Of a DNA stretch of 64,000 nt, positions 33,701-42,319 are shown in pieces; position 1 is the stretch's first letter, and every line of letters starts with the position of its first letter. The notes under the pieces are model-generated. The model saw nothing but the letters and a program-made list of their open reading frames with translations. It was not told the DNA's origin and did no database searches. The position numbers were made by a program, and so were the translations under genes. The stretch comes from Agarivorans aestuarii. GTDB taxonomy: Bacteria > Pseudomonadota > Gammaproteobacteria > Enterobacterales > Celerinatantimonadaceae. The stretch spans positions 4,241,501 through 4,305,500 of the forward strand of contig NZ_AP023033.1 in assembly GCF_019670125.1 (NCBI RefSeq), read 5' to 3'.

Positions 33701-35380
33701 ATGACTAAGATTTTAATCATTGGCGGTGTGGCAGGCGGCGCTTCAGCAGCAGCTCGCGCTAGACGTTTAAGTGAAGACGCAGAAATCATTATGTTTGAAA
33801 GAGGTCCATACATCTCGTTTGCTAACTGCGGCCTGCCCTACCATATTGGTGGAGATATCGAACAACGCGATGCCTTGTTGCTGCAAACTCCAGAGAGCTT
33901 TAAAGCGCGATTTAATGTAGGTGTGCGAGTAATGAATGAGGTGGTTAGCATTAACCGCCAAGACAAAACGCTGACTATTCGTAACTTAGAGACTCAAGAA
34001 AACTACCAAGAAAGTTACGACAAATTGGTACTTAGCCCAGGCGCTTCGCCTATCGTGCCGCCGATTCCTGGCATCCAGAACTCACGTACCTTCTCGCTGC
34101 GTAACATACCTGATATGGATAAAATCATTGCCAGCATAGAGCATAATCAGCCAAAACATGCCACGGTAGTTGGCGGAGGATTCATTGGTATAGAAATGGC
34201 CGAAGCACTGATTCAACGCGGCATTAATACCAGCTTAGTTGAATTATCTGAACAGATAATGGCACCGGTTGATCGTGAAATGGCCACACCACTACATCAA
34301 GAAATGCAGCACCATGGGGTAGATTTACGCCTAGGCGTAGCCTTAGAAGCGGTATTTCCAAGCCAACAGCAGGTTGCCGATGAACTAGCCAACGTTGACG
34401 AACAAGGTTTAGAACTGCGTTTGAGCAATGGCGACCTACTAGAAACAGAATTGCTGATTATGGCGATTGGGGTCAAACCTGAAACTAGCTTAGCGCGTCA
34501 AGCCAACTTAAGCATCGGCGAATTAGGCGGCATAAAGGTAAACAGCCAACTGCAAACGTCTGATCCCGATATCTACGCGGTAGGTGATGCCATTGAGGAC
34601 CCAGAATTTGTTACCGGCGATGCGGCACTGATTCCATTAGCAGGCCCAGCAAATCGCCAGGGCCGAATGGTTGCCAACAACATCTTTGGCGCAGGCGAGC
34701 ATTATAAACGCAGCCAAGGCACCGCAATTTGTAAAATATTTGATATCGCGGTGGCGTCTACCGGTCTTAACGAAAAAACCTTACAGCGCAAAGGCATCAA
34801 CTACCAAAAAGTGTATGTGCATGCTGCTAGCCATGCGGGCTACTACCCTGGCGCTCACCCTATTAACCTTAAGTTATTGTTTAATCCAGACAGCGGTGCA
34901 ATTTTGGGCGCGCAAGCGGTGGGTAAAGATGGCGTAGATAAGCGCATCGACGTAATTGCAGTAGCCCAGCGTGCTGGTCTTACGGTCTTCGATCTACAAG
35001 ACTTAGAGCTCACTTACGCTCCGCCTTTTGGCAGCGCTAAAGACGTAGTAAACCAAGCTGGTTTTGTTGCAGCAAACAGCATTAAGGGCGATACGCGCTT
35101 GTGCCACAGTGAGGAAATTAGCAACCCAAGTGAGCAGCAAATCATTTTGGATGTACGAAATCCAGGTGAATTGGAAAAGCTAGGTGCAATACCAGGCGCG
35201 ATTAATATTCCGGTAGACCAACTGCGCGAGCGGATTAACGAACTGCCTAAAGACAAGGAGATTTTGGTCTACTGCATGGTGGGTTTACGAGGCAACGTGG
35301 CCTATCGCCAACTGCTCAATCACGGTTTTAAAGCTAAAAACTTAACCGGTGGTTATAAGACTTGGTTAGCTAATCAGTAG
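33701..35380 (+). CDS. FAD-dependent CoA-disulfide/persulfide reductase fused to rhodanese
   Basis: This 559-residue enzyme has an N-terminal pyridine nucleotide-disulfide oxidoreductase part. FAD binds at IIGGVAGGASAAARARR, the single active cysteine C43 is in SFANCGLPYHIGG, the NAD-binding loop is VVGGGFIGIEMAE and the second FAD site is IYAVGDAIE. From about residue 465 a rhodanese domain follows, with active-site C525 in YCMVGLRG. This fusion is known as CoADR-RHD or NADH-dependent persulfide reductase. It reduces CoA-persulfides or polysulfide to sulfide and may help remove excess sulfane sulfur. It is divergent from the arsR-yeeE-yeeE operon with inverted repeats between them, so shared control is likely. 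Confidence 0.92.
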   Translation: MTKILIIGGVAGGASAAARARRLSEDAEIIMFERGPYISFANCGLPYHIGGDIEQRDALLLQTPESFKARFNVGVRVMNEVVSINRQDKTLTIRNLETQENYQESYDKLVLSPGASPIVPPIPGIQNSRTFSLRNIPDMDKIIASIEHNQPKHATVVGGGFIGIEMAEALIQRGINTSLVELSEQIMAPVDREMATPLHQEMQHHGVDLRLGVALEAVFPSQQQVADELANVDEQGLELRLSNGDLLETELLIMAIGVKPETSLARQANLSIGELGGIKVNSQLQTSDPDIYAVGDAIEDPEFVTGDAALIPLAGPANRQGRMVANNIFGAGEHYKRSQGTAICKIFDIAVASTGLNEKTLQRKGINYQKVYVHAASHAGYYPGAHPINLKLLFNPDSGAILGAQAVGKDGVDKRIDVIAVAQRAGLTVFDLQDLELTYAPPFGSAKDVVNQAGFVAANSIKGDTRLCHSEEISNPSEQQIILDVRNPGELEKLGAIPGAINIPVDQLRERINELPKDKEILVYCMVGLRGNVAYRQLLNHGFKAKNLTGGYKTWLANQ

Positions 35381-35384
35381 CCAT

Positions 35385-35408
35385 AAAAAAGCCCGGTGAA
35401 AACCGGGC
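35385..35408 (-). terminator. Rho-independent terminator of the amylase gene at 35434
   Basis: GCCCGGT and ACCGGGC form a 7-bp GC-rich stem with a 4-base loop, followed on the minus strand by six Ts. It may also stop the convergent reductase transcript. Confidence 0.88.
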
Positions 35409-35433
35409 AAAAGCTGAGACGCATAAAAACAAA

Positions 35434-37770
35434 CTATTGCGCGTTAACCGTAATGTCTTTGGTCGCGCTATTGAAGTTGATGCGATAAGTGGTGTTGTCG
35501 GATACTTGGTAATCCGCAGTTGGATACGCTTCTGTCCAGTTACCACTATCTATCTTAAAGCGTGCTGGCGCTTCTTCGCCGGCAAAACTTTGAATGGTGT
35601 AATACAAACCTGTTGCACTATCGTAATCAAGCTGCGCTTTACCCCATCCATTAGCAGTACCACGGAAATACCATAGCTCATCACCACCATTGTCAGGGTT
35701 ACCACCAACACAGTTTGTTGCCGCTACCCAACTACCTTGGGCATAACACAATGCATCACCGGCGGTGTTTAGATCCGCGGTTTGATTAGCGCCACTATCG
35801 TTAAAGATAATGTTTAAGCTGCTTAACTTAGTGCCAAAGTCATGGCAGTAGTAAGCACCTTTTTGCACCATTGCCACACCTGGCCATTGCGCATTTGCAA
35901 CTGGGGTTTCAGCTGAAACAGCCCAATAGTAAAGTGTTGGATTATTAAAGCCAGCCTGGTTGTCGTAGCATACTTCGGTGCCACCAACAGGGTCTGGATC
36001 GGGCTCAGGATCAACCACTACCACTTCAAAGCCGCAGTCTTGCAAACTGCTCCAGCTACCATCTTTGTAACAACCCGCGCCGGCTACCGTTAAGTCTGCT
36101 GTTTTGTTAGCGCCATTATTACTAAATATGGCGTTTATGCTGGTAAGCTCTACACCTAAGTCATGGCATTTAAAGTCACCATTGGTTTGCATGGCAACAC
36201 CAGGCCAATCTGCATCTGCCAAGCTACCTGCTGGCTGGGCGCCCCAGTAGTACAAAGTGGGGAGATTTTCTGATGTACAAACAGAAGTAGCCACTACTGG
36301 CGTAGCGGGTACTGGGTCAGTTCCGCAGTCAGAAGTACATGGGCAATCAGCGCCAGTACACACATCACCAATTTTAGCCCCTACATGAATAGCAGCTGCG
36401 CTGTCTCCAGCTACGCTAAAGTTAGCTTGACCACCGCTTACGGTAATTACCGCTTGGCCACTTGAATCTGAGGCTTGATTACATTGGCCTGTGCTCTCAT
36501 CAAAGTCAGCTTCGATAATATTACAGTACTGCCCATCTGGCATGCCGGTATCAAAGCTTTGGTTAATTGAGCCGCCAAAACGTTTGTTAATAACCACAAA
36601 ACCTAAGCCGCCACGACCAAAGGCGATTTGATCATTTCCGCCCTGCCACCAATTAGTAATACTCCATTCACCAGCAGTATGGTTACGGAAGGCCACCATG
36701 TTAGCAATGCCGCGCCACTTGTGCTCACACACCCAGTTGCCGCCATCAAAACCACAAGCATTACCGGTGTGTACGCCGCTACTTGGTGGGCCAGCATCAA
36801 AATTACCGTTGAAGTAGTAACCCGACATTATTTTTGGATAGCCGTAAGGGTAGGCCAGCGCAAAAATGTTAGCTAAGAAGTAACCGTCACCTTGCACTCC
36901 ATGCCAAATTGGACCACCTGGGTTATGGCGCTCTTCATCGTGGTTAGTCACAAAGGTCACCGCATCGGCGCTAGATAGCTCCATTTGGTTGGCTAAATCA
37001 CCTAACCACGCAATGTTACTGTCGCGAAAAGCCGGGCCTAACTTACGGGCAAATTCAAATTCGGTCACATCTCCAATGTAAGTATATTCCGTTGGACGAA
37101 CTGGCTCGCCAGACGCGCCAATCACCTCTTGGAAGATATAAGGATTACCATTTAGCTTGCCTTTAATCGCGGCAATGTCGCCGGCAGGGATATGCTTGGC
37201 CGCATCAATACGAAAACCTGCCACACCCATGCTCATAGCATCGTTCATGTAATCAGCGATTTTCTGGCGAACATAATCGGAGCCAGTTTTAAGATCGTTT
37301 AATCCCACTAAATCACAGTTCTGTGTTTGCCAACGGTCACTGTAATCAATATCACTGGTACAAGAATTAAAGTCGTTTGAACTATAGGGCACTTCTGGGA
37401 AGTTTCGATCCCAAGCGGCCATGTGATTAATCACAGCGTCCACGTAGATATCTACCCCAACATTTTTACAACGCTGCACCATGTCTTGAAACTGGGCTCG
37501 ATTGCCGCTACGGCCTTCAAAAGCATAGCTAACCGGCTGATAACGCGTCCACCACGCATTGCCATCCACCGATTTAGTTGGAGGTGAGACTTGCACAGCG
37601 GCAAAGCCTTTAGGGCCAAGGAAGGTTTCACACTCTTGCGCGATATCTTCCCATTTCCATTCGAAGAGGTGTACAAAGGCGGTTCTTGGTGCCGCCGTGA
37701 CGCTGGACGCAAAGCCCAACGCCGCGCTCGCTAGCAGAGCGCTAGTGGCGAGTTTGCTAAATTTTCTCAT
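35434..37770 (-). CDS. Secreted chloride-type GH13 alpha-amylase with C-terminal starch-binding modules
   Basis: The 778-residue enzyme has a signal peptide ending VTA (about residue 26). Its barrel starts RTAFVHLFEWKWEDIAQECE, very like Pseudoalteromonas and animal chloride-dependent alpha-amylases. Catalytic residues are D189 (GFRIDAAKH), E215 (FQEVIG) and D278 (TNHDEERH). After domain C comes a cysteine-rich linker (near 480-497), then two copies of a CBM26-like module (TLYYW, WPGVAM, FSNNGANKTADLT) and a last module at 698-778 (WYFRGTANGWG, ARFKIDSGNWTEAYP) of the type repeated in the amylase and pullulanase at 23-30 kb. It makes maltooligosaccharides from starch outside the cell. The GH13 subfamily (24 or 32) is not decided here. 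Confidence 0.93.
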   Translation of the reverse strand: MRKFSKLATSALLASAALGFASSVTAAPRTAFVHLFEWKWEDIAQECETFLGPKGFAAVQVSPPTKSVDGNAWWTRYQPVSYAFEGRSGNRAQFQDMVQRCKNVGVDIYVDAVINHMAAWDRNFPEVPYSSNDFNSCTSDIDYSDRWQTQNCDLVGLNDLKTGSDYVRQKIADYMNDAMSMGVAGFRIDAAKHIPAGDIAAIKGKLNGNPYIFQEVIGASGEPVRPTEYTYIGDVTEFEFARKLGPAFRDSNIAWLGDLANQMELSSADAVTFVTNHDEERHNPGGPIWHGVQGDGYFLANIFALAYPYGYPKIMSGYYFNGNFDAGPPSSGVHTGNACGFDGGNWVCEHKWRGIANMVAFRNHTAGEWSITNWWQGGNDQIAFGRGGLGFVVINKRFGGSINQSFDTGMPDGQYCNIIEADFDESTGQCNQASDSSGQAVITVSGGQANFSVAGDSAAAIHVGAKIGDVCTGADCPCTSDCGTDPVPATPVVATSVCTSENLPTLYYWGAQPAGSLADADWPGVAMQTNGDFKCHDLGVELTSINAIFSNNGANKTADLTVAGAGCYKDGSWSSLQDCGFEVVVVDPEPDPDPVGGTEVCYDNQAGFNNPTLYYWAVSAETPVANAQWPGVAMVQKGAYYCHDFGTKLSSLNIIFNDSGANQTADLNTAGDALCYAQGSWVAATNCVGGNPDNGGDELWYFRGTANGWGKAQLDYDSATGLYYTIQSFAGEEAPARFKIDSGNWTEAYPTADYQVSDNTTYRINFNSATKDITVNAQ

Positions 37771-38008
37771 TGTTACTTTCCCATGTAATCTTAGAGCGTC
37801 TCTTAAAGACTTAACCCACCGCCACTCTGTGGTGTTTTGCGATGAGGAGGCAGACTAACCATTGGAAAGAACCACAAGTAAAACCTAATCTTAACTATCC
37901 ATAGTCAATTTACCGCTTTTTAATCTACGCCTATTTTTTGTTCGATGAAGATGGCTGAGTATTTATTGAGCATCAGCTCACAAACAACTCTCCATTTGGT
38001 GAATGATG

Positions 38009-38024
38009 TTTGACATTGATCAAA
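38009..38024. promoter_or_regulatory. CRP/FNR-family binding site candidate
   Basis: TTTGACATTGATCAAA matches the FNR core TTGATnnnnATCAA at 9 of 10 fixed positions and the CRP core TGTGAnnnnnnTCACA at 8 of 10. Position between two starch-use genes would suit CRP. Sequence alone does not separate the two. Confidence 0.45.
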
Positions 38025-38200
38025 CTTCAAACAAATATCCTTTTATAAAAGCTCCCAAACCACCTTTGCAAACTAATAATCTGCAAATAAAGCGCTCCGA
38101 ATTAACTTACAACCCGCCCTACAGACGGCATAAACACTGAGCTTGATAGCTGTTGCTATGAAAAACAGCTAACTACTCGAATCGAATAAGAGGGTTTACA

Positions 38201-38224
38201 ATGCAGGTAATTCACAGCAGTTAA
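38201..38224 (+). CDS. Possible 7-residue leader peptide
   Basis: An ATG at 38201 with the strong ribosome site AAGAGGG 6 bases upstream opens the short frame MQVIHSS and stops 11 bases before the GH13 glucosidase start, which itself has a poor ribosome site. It may couple translation to the downstream gene. It could also be chance. Confidence 0.3.
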   Translation: MQVIHSS

Positions 38225-38235
38225 AGAACTTAATC

Positions 38236-39870
38236 ATGAACAAACAGTGGTGGCATTCGGCGGTTGTTTATCAGGTTTACCCACGCAGTTTTTGCGATAG
38301 TAGTGGTGATGGCAACGGCGATTTACCGGGCATTATTAGCAAGCTAGATTATCTAGAAAATCTTGGTATCGACCTAATTTGGCTATCGCCAGTTTACCTC
38401 TCTCCGATGAAAGACAATGGCTACGACATTGCTGATTACCAAGCCATCGATCCACGCTTTGGCAACATGGACGATATGCACCAATTAATCGCTCAAGCCA
38501 AACAGCGTAACATCGGCATAATGATGGACTTGGTACTTAACCATACCTCCGACCAACATCATTGGTTTAAGCAAGCAAAACAAAGCCGTGATAACCCTTA
38601 TCGTGATTACTATATTTGGCGTGACCAAACCAACTCCATTGGTTCTATATTTGGTGGTCCAGCTTGGCAATATGACTCAAAAACTGATCAGCATTACTTT
38701 CATTTATTTGCCGATGCTCAACCCGATCTCAACTGGGAGAACTCAGCGGTAGCCGAAGAAATTCAACAAATGATAAGTTGGTGGGTAGAGCAAGGTGTGG
38801 CGGGCTTTCGCTTAGATGTGATTGATTTAATCGGCAAACAAATTGACCAAGGTATTACCGAAAATGGCCCGCGTTTACACCCACTATTACAACAAATGCA
38901 CCTAGCTTGTTTCAAGGGTAAAAAGTTGGTTACGGTAGGCGAAACCTGGGGGGCAACACCCGAGATAGCCAAGTTGTATTCCGATCCGCGTCGCGAAGAG
39001 CTATCGATGGTATTTCAATTCGAACACGCCGCCTTAGACTGGCACCCCGAACATGGAAAGTGGCAAGTACAAGATTTTGATTTAGTTGCCTTAAAAAAGG
39101 TGCTCAGCAAATGGCAAACCGCCTTTGATGGTGATGGCTGGAACGCCTTATTCTGGAACAATCACGACTTACCACGCATCGTGAGTCGCTGGGGAAATGA
39201 CGGCCAATACCGCGAAGCGAGCGCCAAGTTGTTCGCCACTTTACTGCATGGAATGCAAGGCACGCCTTACATCTATCAAGGCGAAGAAATTGCCATGACC
39301 AATGTGCAGTTTAACCAACTCGATGACTACCACGACATCGAAATCAAAAACAGCTACCAAGAAAAAGTGCTTGAGCAAAAAAGCTTAAGCCACCAGCAAT
39401 TTATGCAAGGTGTCTATAAAAGCGCTCGCGATAATGCTCGCACGCCAATGCAGTGGGATAACTCCGAAAATGCAGGCTTTAGTTGTGGGCAGCCTTGGCT
39501 CAGACTTAATCCTAATTATGCTCAAATTAATGTCGCCGCCGCGCTGGATAATCCAAACTCGGTGTACTATCACTACCAGCGTTTGATTGCCCTGCGAAAA
39601 TCTGAAGAGTATGGCGATACTTTAGTTTACGGCAGCTACCAGCTACTGCTCCCGGAGCATCAACAGGTGTTTGCTTACCTTCGTCAATATCAGGGTCAGC
39701 GTTTATTGGTGCTGGCCAATGTATCTGCGCAACCACAAACGCTTAACTTAGATTACCAACTAGAGAAAGTGGTGCTGGATAACCTTCAGCCAGAAGATGA
39801 ATTGGAGGTTGATTTAGCTCAGCTCTGCTTAGCGCCTTACCAAGCGCTTATTTGCACGCTAGCGGATTAA
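38236..39870 (+). CDS. Cytoplasmic GH13 oligo-1,6-glucosidase-like enzyme
   Basis: The 544-residue protein has no signal peptide and begins WWHSAVVYQVYPRSFCDSSGDGNGDLPGI, as in GH13 subfamily 31 and relatives. Catalytic residues are D194 (GFRLDVIDLIG), E236 (VGETWG) and D311 (NNHDLPR). The residue after the nucleophile is V195; in this group valine goes with alpha-1,6 specificity and alanine or threonine with alpha-1,4. I therefore predict an oligo-1,6-glucosidase or dextran glucosidase, cleaving isomaltose, isomaltotriose or panose. Trehalose-6-phosphate hydrolase is less likely because no trehalose transporter is adjacent. It is divergent from the secreted amylase and would finish imported branched oligosaccharides. 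Confidence 0.88.
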   Translation: MNKQWWHSAVVYQVYPRSFCDSSGDGNGDLPGIISKLDYLENLGIDLIWLSPVYLSPMKDNGYDIADYQAIDPRFGNMDDMHQLIAQAKQRNIGIMMDLVLNHTSDQHHWFKQAKQSRDNPYRDYYIWRDQTNSIGSIFGGPAWQYDSKTDQHYFHLFADAQPDLNWENSAVAEEIQQMISWWVEQGVAGFRLDVIDLIGKQIDQGITENGPRLHPLLQQMHLACFKGKKLVTVGETWGATPEIAKLYSDPRREELSMVFQFEHAALDWHPEHGKWQVQDFDLVALKKVLSKWQTAFDGDGWNALFWNNHDLPRIVSRWGNDGQYREASAKLFATLLHGMQGTPYIYQGEEIAMTNVQFNQLDDYHDIEIKNSYQEKVLEQKSLSHQQFMQGVYKSARDNARTPMQWDNSENAGFSCGQPWLRLNPNYAQINVAAALDNPNSVYYHYQRLIALRKSEEYGDTLVYGSYQLLLPEHQQVFAYLRQYQGQRLLVLANVSAQPQTLNLDYQLEKVVLDNLQPEDELEVDLAQLCLAPYQALICTLAD

Positions 39871-39910
39871 ACAGCGATGCAGTATTGAGCGAGCTAATTG
39901 GCCAACGATA

Positions 39911-39942
39911 CTTAGCACTTTACTCGGCGGTAAAGCGCTAAG
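39911..39942. terminator. Hairpin between convergent glucosidase and yciN genes
   Basis: CTTAGCACTTTAC and GTAAAGCGCTAAG form a 13-bp stem with one mismatch and a 6-base loop. There is no T run on either side, so it is a possible, weak terminator. Confidence 0.4.
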
Positions 39943-39953
39943 CCGTTAGTAGT

Positions 39954-40199
39954 TTATTCGCTAAGGGTGTATTGCTCTGATAAACGATGGCACAACCACT
40001 TATACAAATTAAACGCTTTTGGGCTGTTGCTAGTGGGTAATAAATCATCGTCTAGAAAAGCTTCACCCTTAAAGGTAAGCACATCACGTTGCTGTGACAC
40101 TTCACGAACTTCTATCCCAGGAATAAAGTCTTCGTGCTCACGCAGTAGCTGATTGGCCAGATCAATCAAATCTTGTTGGCTTATTGCTTGTTTAGTCAT
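39954..40199 (-). CDS. yciN: YciN family protein (DUF2498)
   Basis: I start at the ATG at 40199 (MTKQAISQQDLIDLANQLLREHED), giving 81 residues, close to the 83 of E. coli YciN; the frame is open to 40241 but the extra 14 residues do not match the family. The strings LLREHEDFIPGIEV, FKGEAFLDDDLLPT and FNLYKWLCHRLSEQY align with YciN. It is a small cytoplasmic protein of unknown function. Single gene. Confidence 0.9.
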   Translation of the reverse strand: MTKQAISQQDLIDLANQLLREHEDFIPGIEVREVSQQRDVLTFKGEAFLDDDLLPTSNSPKAFNLYKWLCHRLSEQYTLSE

Positions 40200-40332
40200 C
40201 ACACCATGAGTATTTGGGTAAATATGAATTTTAGCATACACAGATGTGCCAACTTACCCTAGTGCTAAGATCAAAACTTATGGCGCTTTTCTCAGCTTAA
40301 AAAACTGAGAAAAAACGCAATAAGCCAAGTAG

Positions 40333-41223
40333 CTAAACCGCTTGTTTTTTACCGCGCCATTGTTGTATCAATAAGCCACTAATAATCAACACTAAACCTA
40401 AGTAGGTGGCGGGTTCTATCACCTCGTTCAGAAAATAGCTGATAAAAAACAGCGACAAAAATGGCGATATAAAAATCAGGTTGCTGATACGAGCAGTATT
40501 GTTAGTAAATTTTAATGCCAATACCCAACAAACAAAGGCGATGCCCATTTCAAATAGGCCTACATAAGCAGCGCCCAGCCAAGCCTTTGCATTAAAGCTA
40601 GGTAAACCATCACTCCACCAGCAATAAGCCAATACCATGGGTAGACTAAAGCAAAAAGCCACCAGCAAGCTGGCTACAGGATCGCCGGAGTTACGCGTAT
40701 TAATGATCCAATAACCGGCCCACAACAAGGTGCTAAACAATGCCAATACTACGCCAAGCACACTATCAAACTGCATGCTGAGCAAGTCACCCCGGGTAGC
40801 AATCACCAGCACTCCAAAATAGCCAAATGCCATGGCAATAAGATCTTGTTTACGCAGTTGCTGTTTTAAAAAGGGCACGGCCAACAAGGCCAAGGTAATC
40901 GCCCAAGTGTAATTAAGTGACTGAGCCTGCTGAGCAGGCAAGAGTTCATAGGCTTTGAATAACACCAAATAGTAAAGAAAGGGATTAATCGCTCCCACCA
41001 GCAAAAAGAAGCTAGGCCGCTGCTTGGCATAGCTGAGTGCCAAGGGCAGTTTGCGTTGCCACAACAACACGCCACTTAATAGCAATATGGAAGTGATTGA
41101 AGCCAGCAATACCAATTGAATGGGGCTTAGCCATTGCAGTGCCAGTTTAAAAGCAGTGGCTACAGTAGACCACATTAACACTGCACTTATGCCAAACGCA
41201 TAGGCTTTCGTTTGTGTATTCAT
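40333..41223 (-). CDS. EamA/DMT family transporter
   Basis: This protein of about 296 residues has ten membrane helices arranged as two EamA repeats (FGISAVLMWSTVATAFKLAL in the first, GVVLALFSTLLWAGYWIINTR in the second). Members export amino acids, nucleosides or other metabolites. I prefer the ATG at 41223 because it puts the first helix at the normal distance; an ATG at 41268 has no better ribosome site. The gene is divergent from the AraC-type regulator at 41423, which might control it. Substrate unknown. Confidence 0.9.
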   Translation of the reverse strand: MNTQTKAYAFGISAVLMWSTVATAFKLALQWLSPIQLVLLASITSILLLSGVLLWQRKLPLALSYAKQRPSFFLLVGAINPFLYYLVLFKAYELLPAQQAQSLNYTWAITLALLAVPFLKQQLRKQDLIAMAFGYFGVLVIATRGDLLSMQFDSVLGVVLALFSTLLWAGYWIINTRNSGDPVASLLVAFCFSLPMVLAYCWWSDGLPSFNAKAWLGAAYVGLFEMGIAFVCWVLALKFTNNTARISNLIFISPFLSLFFISYFLNEVIEPATYLGLVLIISGLLIQQWRGKKQAV

Positions 41224-41422
41224 TATTACTTTACTATTTCCTACTAAGGCGCTCAGTGTATTCGGCATAACTGGCTAGAACAAGCCTTTAACAAACGAAT
41301 CTATCGCCTAATCCAAAAATCTTAGCTAAGGAAATAAAAGCCTTAAACAATGCGCAAGAATGGAAAAGAAAATTGTTCATAAACTGACTAAACTGATTTC
41401 AAGTCAAGTATTTGAGTCCAAC

Positions 41423-42304
41423 ATGGCAAGCCAACAGCAACGCATCAATGCAGTAAAAATACACCTAGAGCAAAGGCTTGATAGCCCACTGGATATTGAA
41501 CAGCTGGCTTCTTTAGCCTGTGTTTCACGCTTTCATTTTTGTCGGCTATTTCATGCTTATGTAGGTGAGAGCATTTATGCTTATCGCAAGCGTTTGTTGT
41601 TAGAGCGGTCCTTAAACCACCTTAGGTTTAGTCAGCAAACATTAGTCGATATCGCCAGCCAAAGTGGTTATCAAAACCAAGCATCCTTCAACAAAGCGTT
41701 TAAGCAACAGTTTGAACAAACGCCACTGCAGATAAGAAACCAAGCTTGGCTTGAGCCTAAGCAGCATCCGGTAAAACCCAACAAGTTCCCCCCTCAAGCG
41801 GCCGGCCAAGTTGAGGTAATAGAACTCGCGCCACAATCGGTGTTAAGTAAGCGAGAACTAGGCCCTTATTTACAAGCCGCTCCCAAAGCCTGGCGCCAGC
41901 TGCTTAACGCTTGCAATGGCATGGGCTTAGATACTCAGCAAGCTACTATGCTTGGCGTCTCCTACGATGACCCCAGCGTCACCCACCCAGAGCAAGTGCG
42001 TTTTGATGCTTGCTTAAGTTTGCCGATTGAACAACCAAGCCCCGAAGCCTTGCCCAGCACTTCACAACTGGCCGAACTGGACATACAACAGCTCACCTTA
42101 GCGGGCGGACTATTCGCCAAGCTGCGCCACTACGGAGGCTACGCCAACATACCTAGCAGCTACCAAGTTGTATTGCGCGACTGGCTGCCGCAATCAAGCT
42201 ATCAACTTCGAGATGCCAATTGCTTAGAAATCTACCACAATCAAACTGCCGATGACGTCCCCGAACAAACCTTAATAACAGACATTCTACTGCCCATTCA
42301 CTAA
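41423..42304 (+). CDS. AraC-type regulator with C-terminal GyrI-like ligand domain
   Basis: The N-terminal part has two helix-turn-helices (LDSPLDIEQLASLACVSRFHFCRLFHAYVGESIYAYRKRLLLERSL, then LVDIASQSGYQNQASFNKAFKQQFEQTPLQIR). The C-terminal part is a GyrI-like (SHS2) small-molecule binding domain (VEVIELAPQSVLSKRELGPYLQAAPKAW, later GGLFAKLRHYGGYANIPSSYQVVLRDWL). This combination is that of Rob/SbmC-like multidrug or stress regulators. I prefer the ATG at 41423, matching usual family starts; the frame extends to an ATG at 41360. The transglutaminase-like gene follows 15 bases downstream, and the EamA exporter is divergent, so both are possible targets. Confidence 0.87.
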   Translation: MASQQQRINAVKIHLEQRLDSPLDIEQLASLACVSRFHFCRLFHAYVGESIYAYRKRLLLERSLNHLRFSQQTLVDIASQSGYQNQASFNKAFKQQFEQTPLQIRNQAWLEPKQHPVKPNKFPPQAAGQVEVIELAPQSVLSKRELGPYLQAAPKAWRQLLNACNGMGLDTQQATMLGVSYDDPSVTHPEQVRFDACLSLPIEQPSPEALPSTSQLAELDIQQLTLAGGLFAKLRHYGGYANIPSSYQVVLRDWLPQSSYQLRDANCLEIYHNQTADDVPEQTLITDILLPIH

Positions 42305-42319
42305 GCGAAGATAAATGCC

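Larger units (their letters stand above)
37771..38235. other. Divergent control region between two GH13 genes
   Basis: This 465-base region separates the secreted amylase (minus) and the cytoplasmic glucosidase (plus). It contains a CRP/FNR-type dyad (38009-38024), two TTTGCAAA/TGCAAA strings near 38068-38090, and a short leader reading frame (38201-38224). I see no further gene. Confidence 0.5.

Noticed and set aside
37838-37847. MalT-box-like TGCGATGAGG upstream of the secreted amylase
   Set aside because: Single copy with 2 mismatches; MalT needs several properly arranged boxes and no malT gene is in the window.
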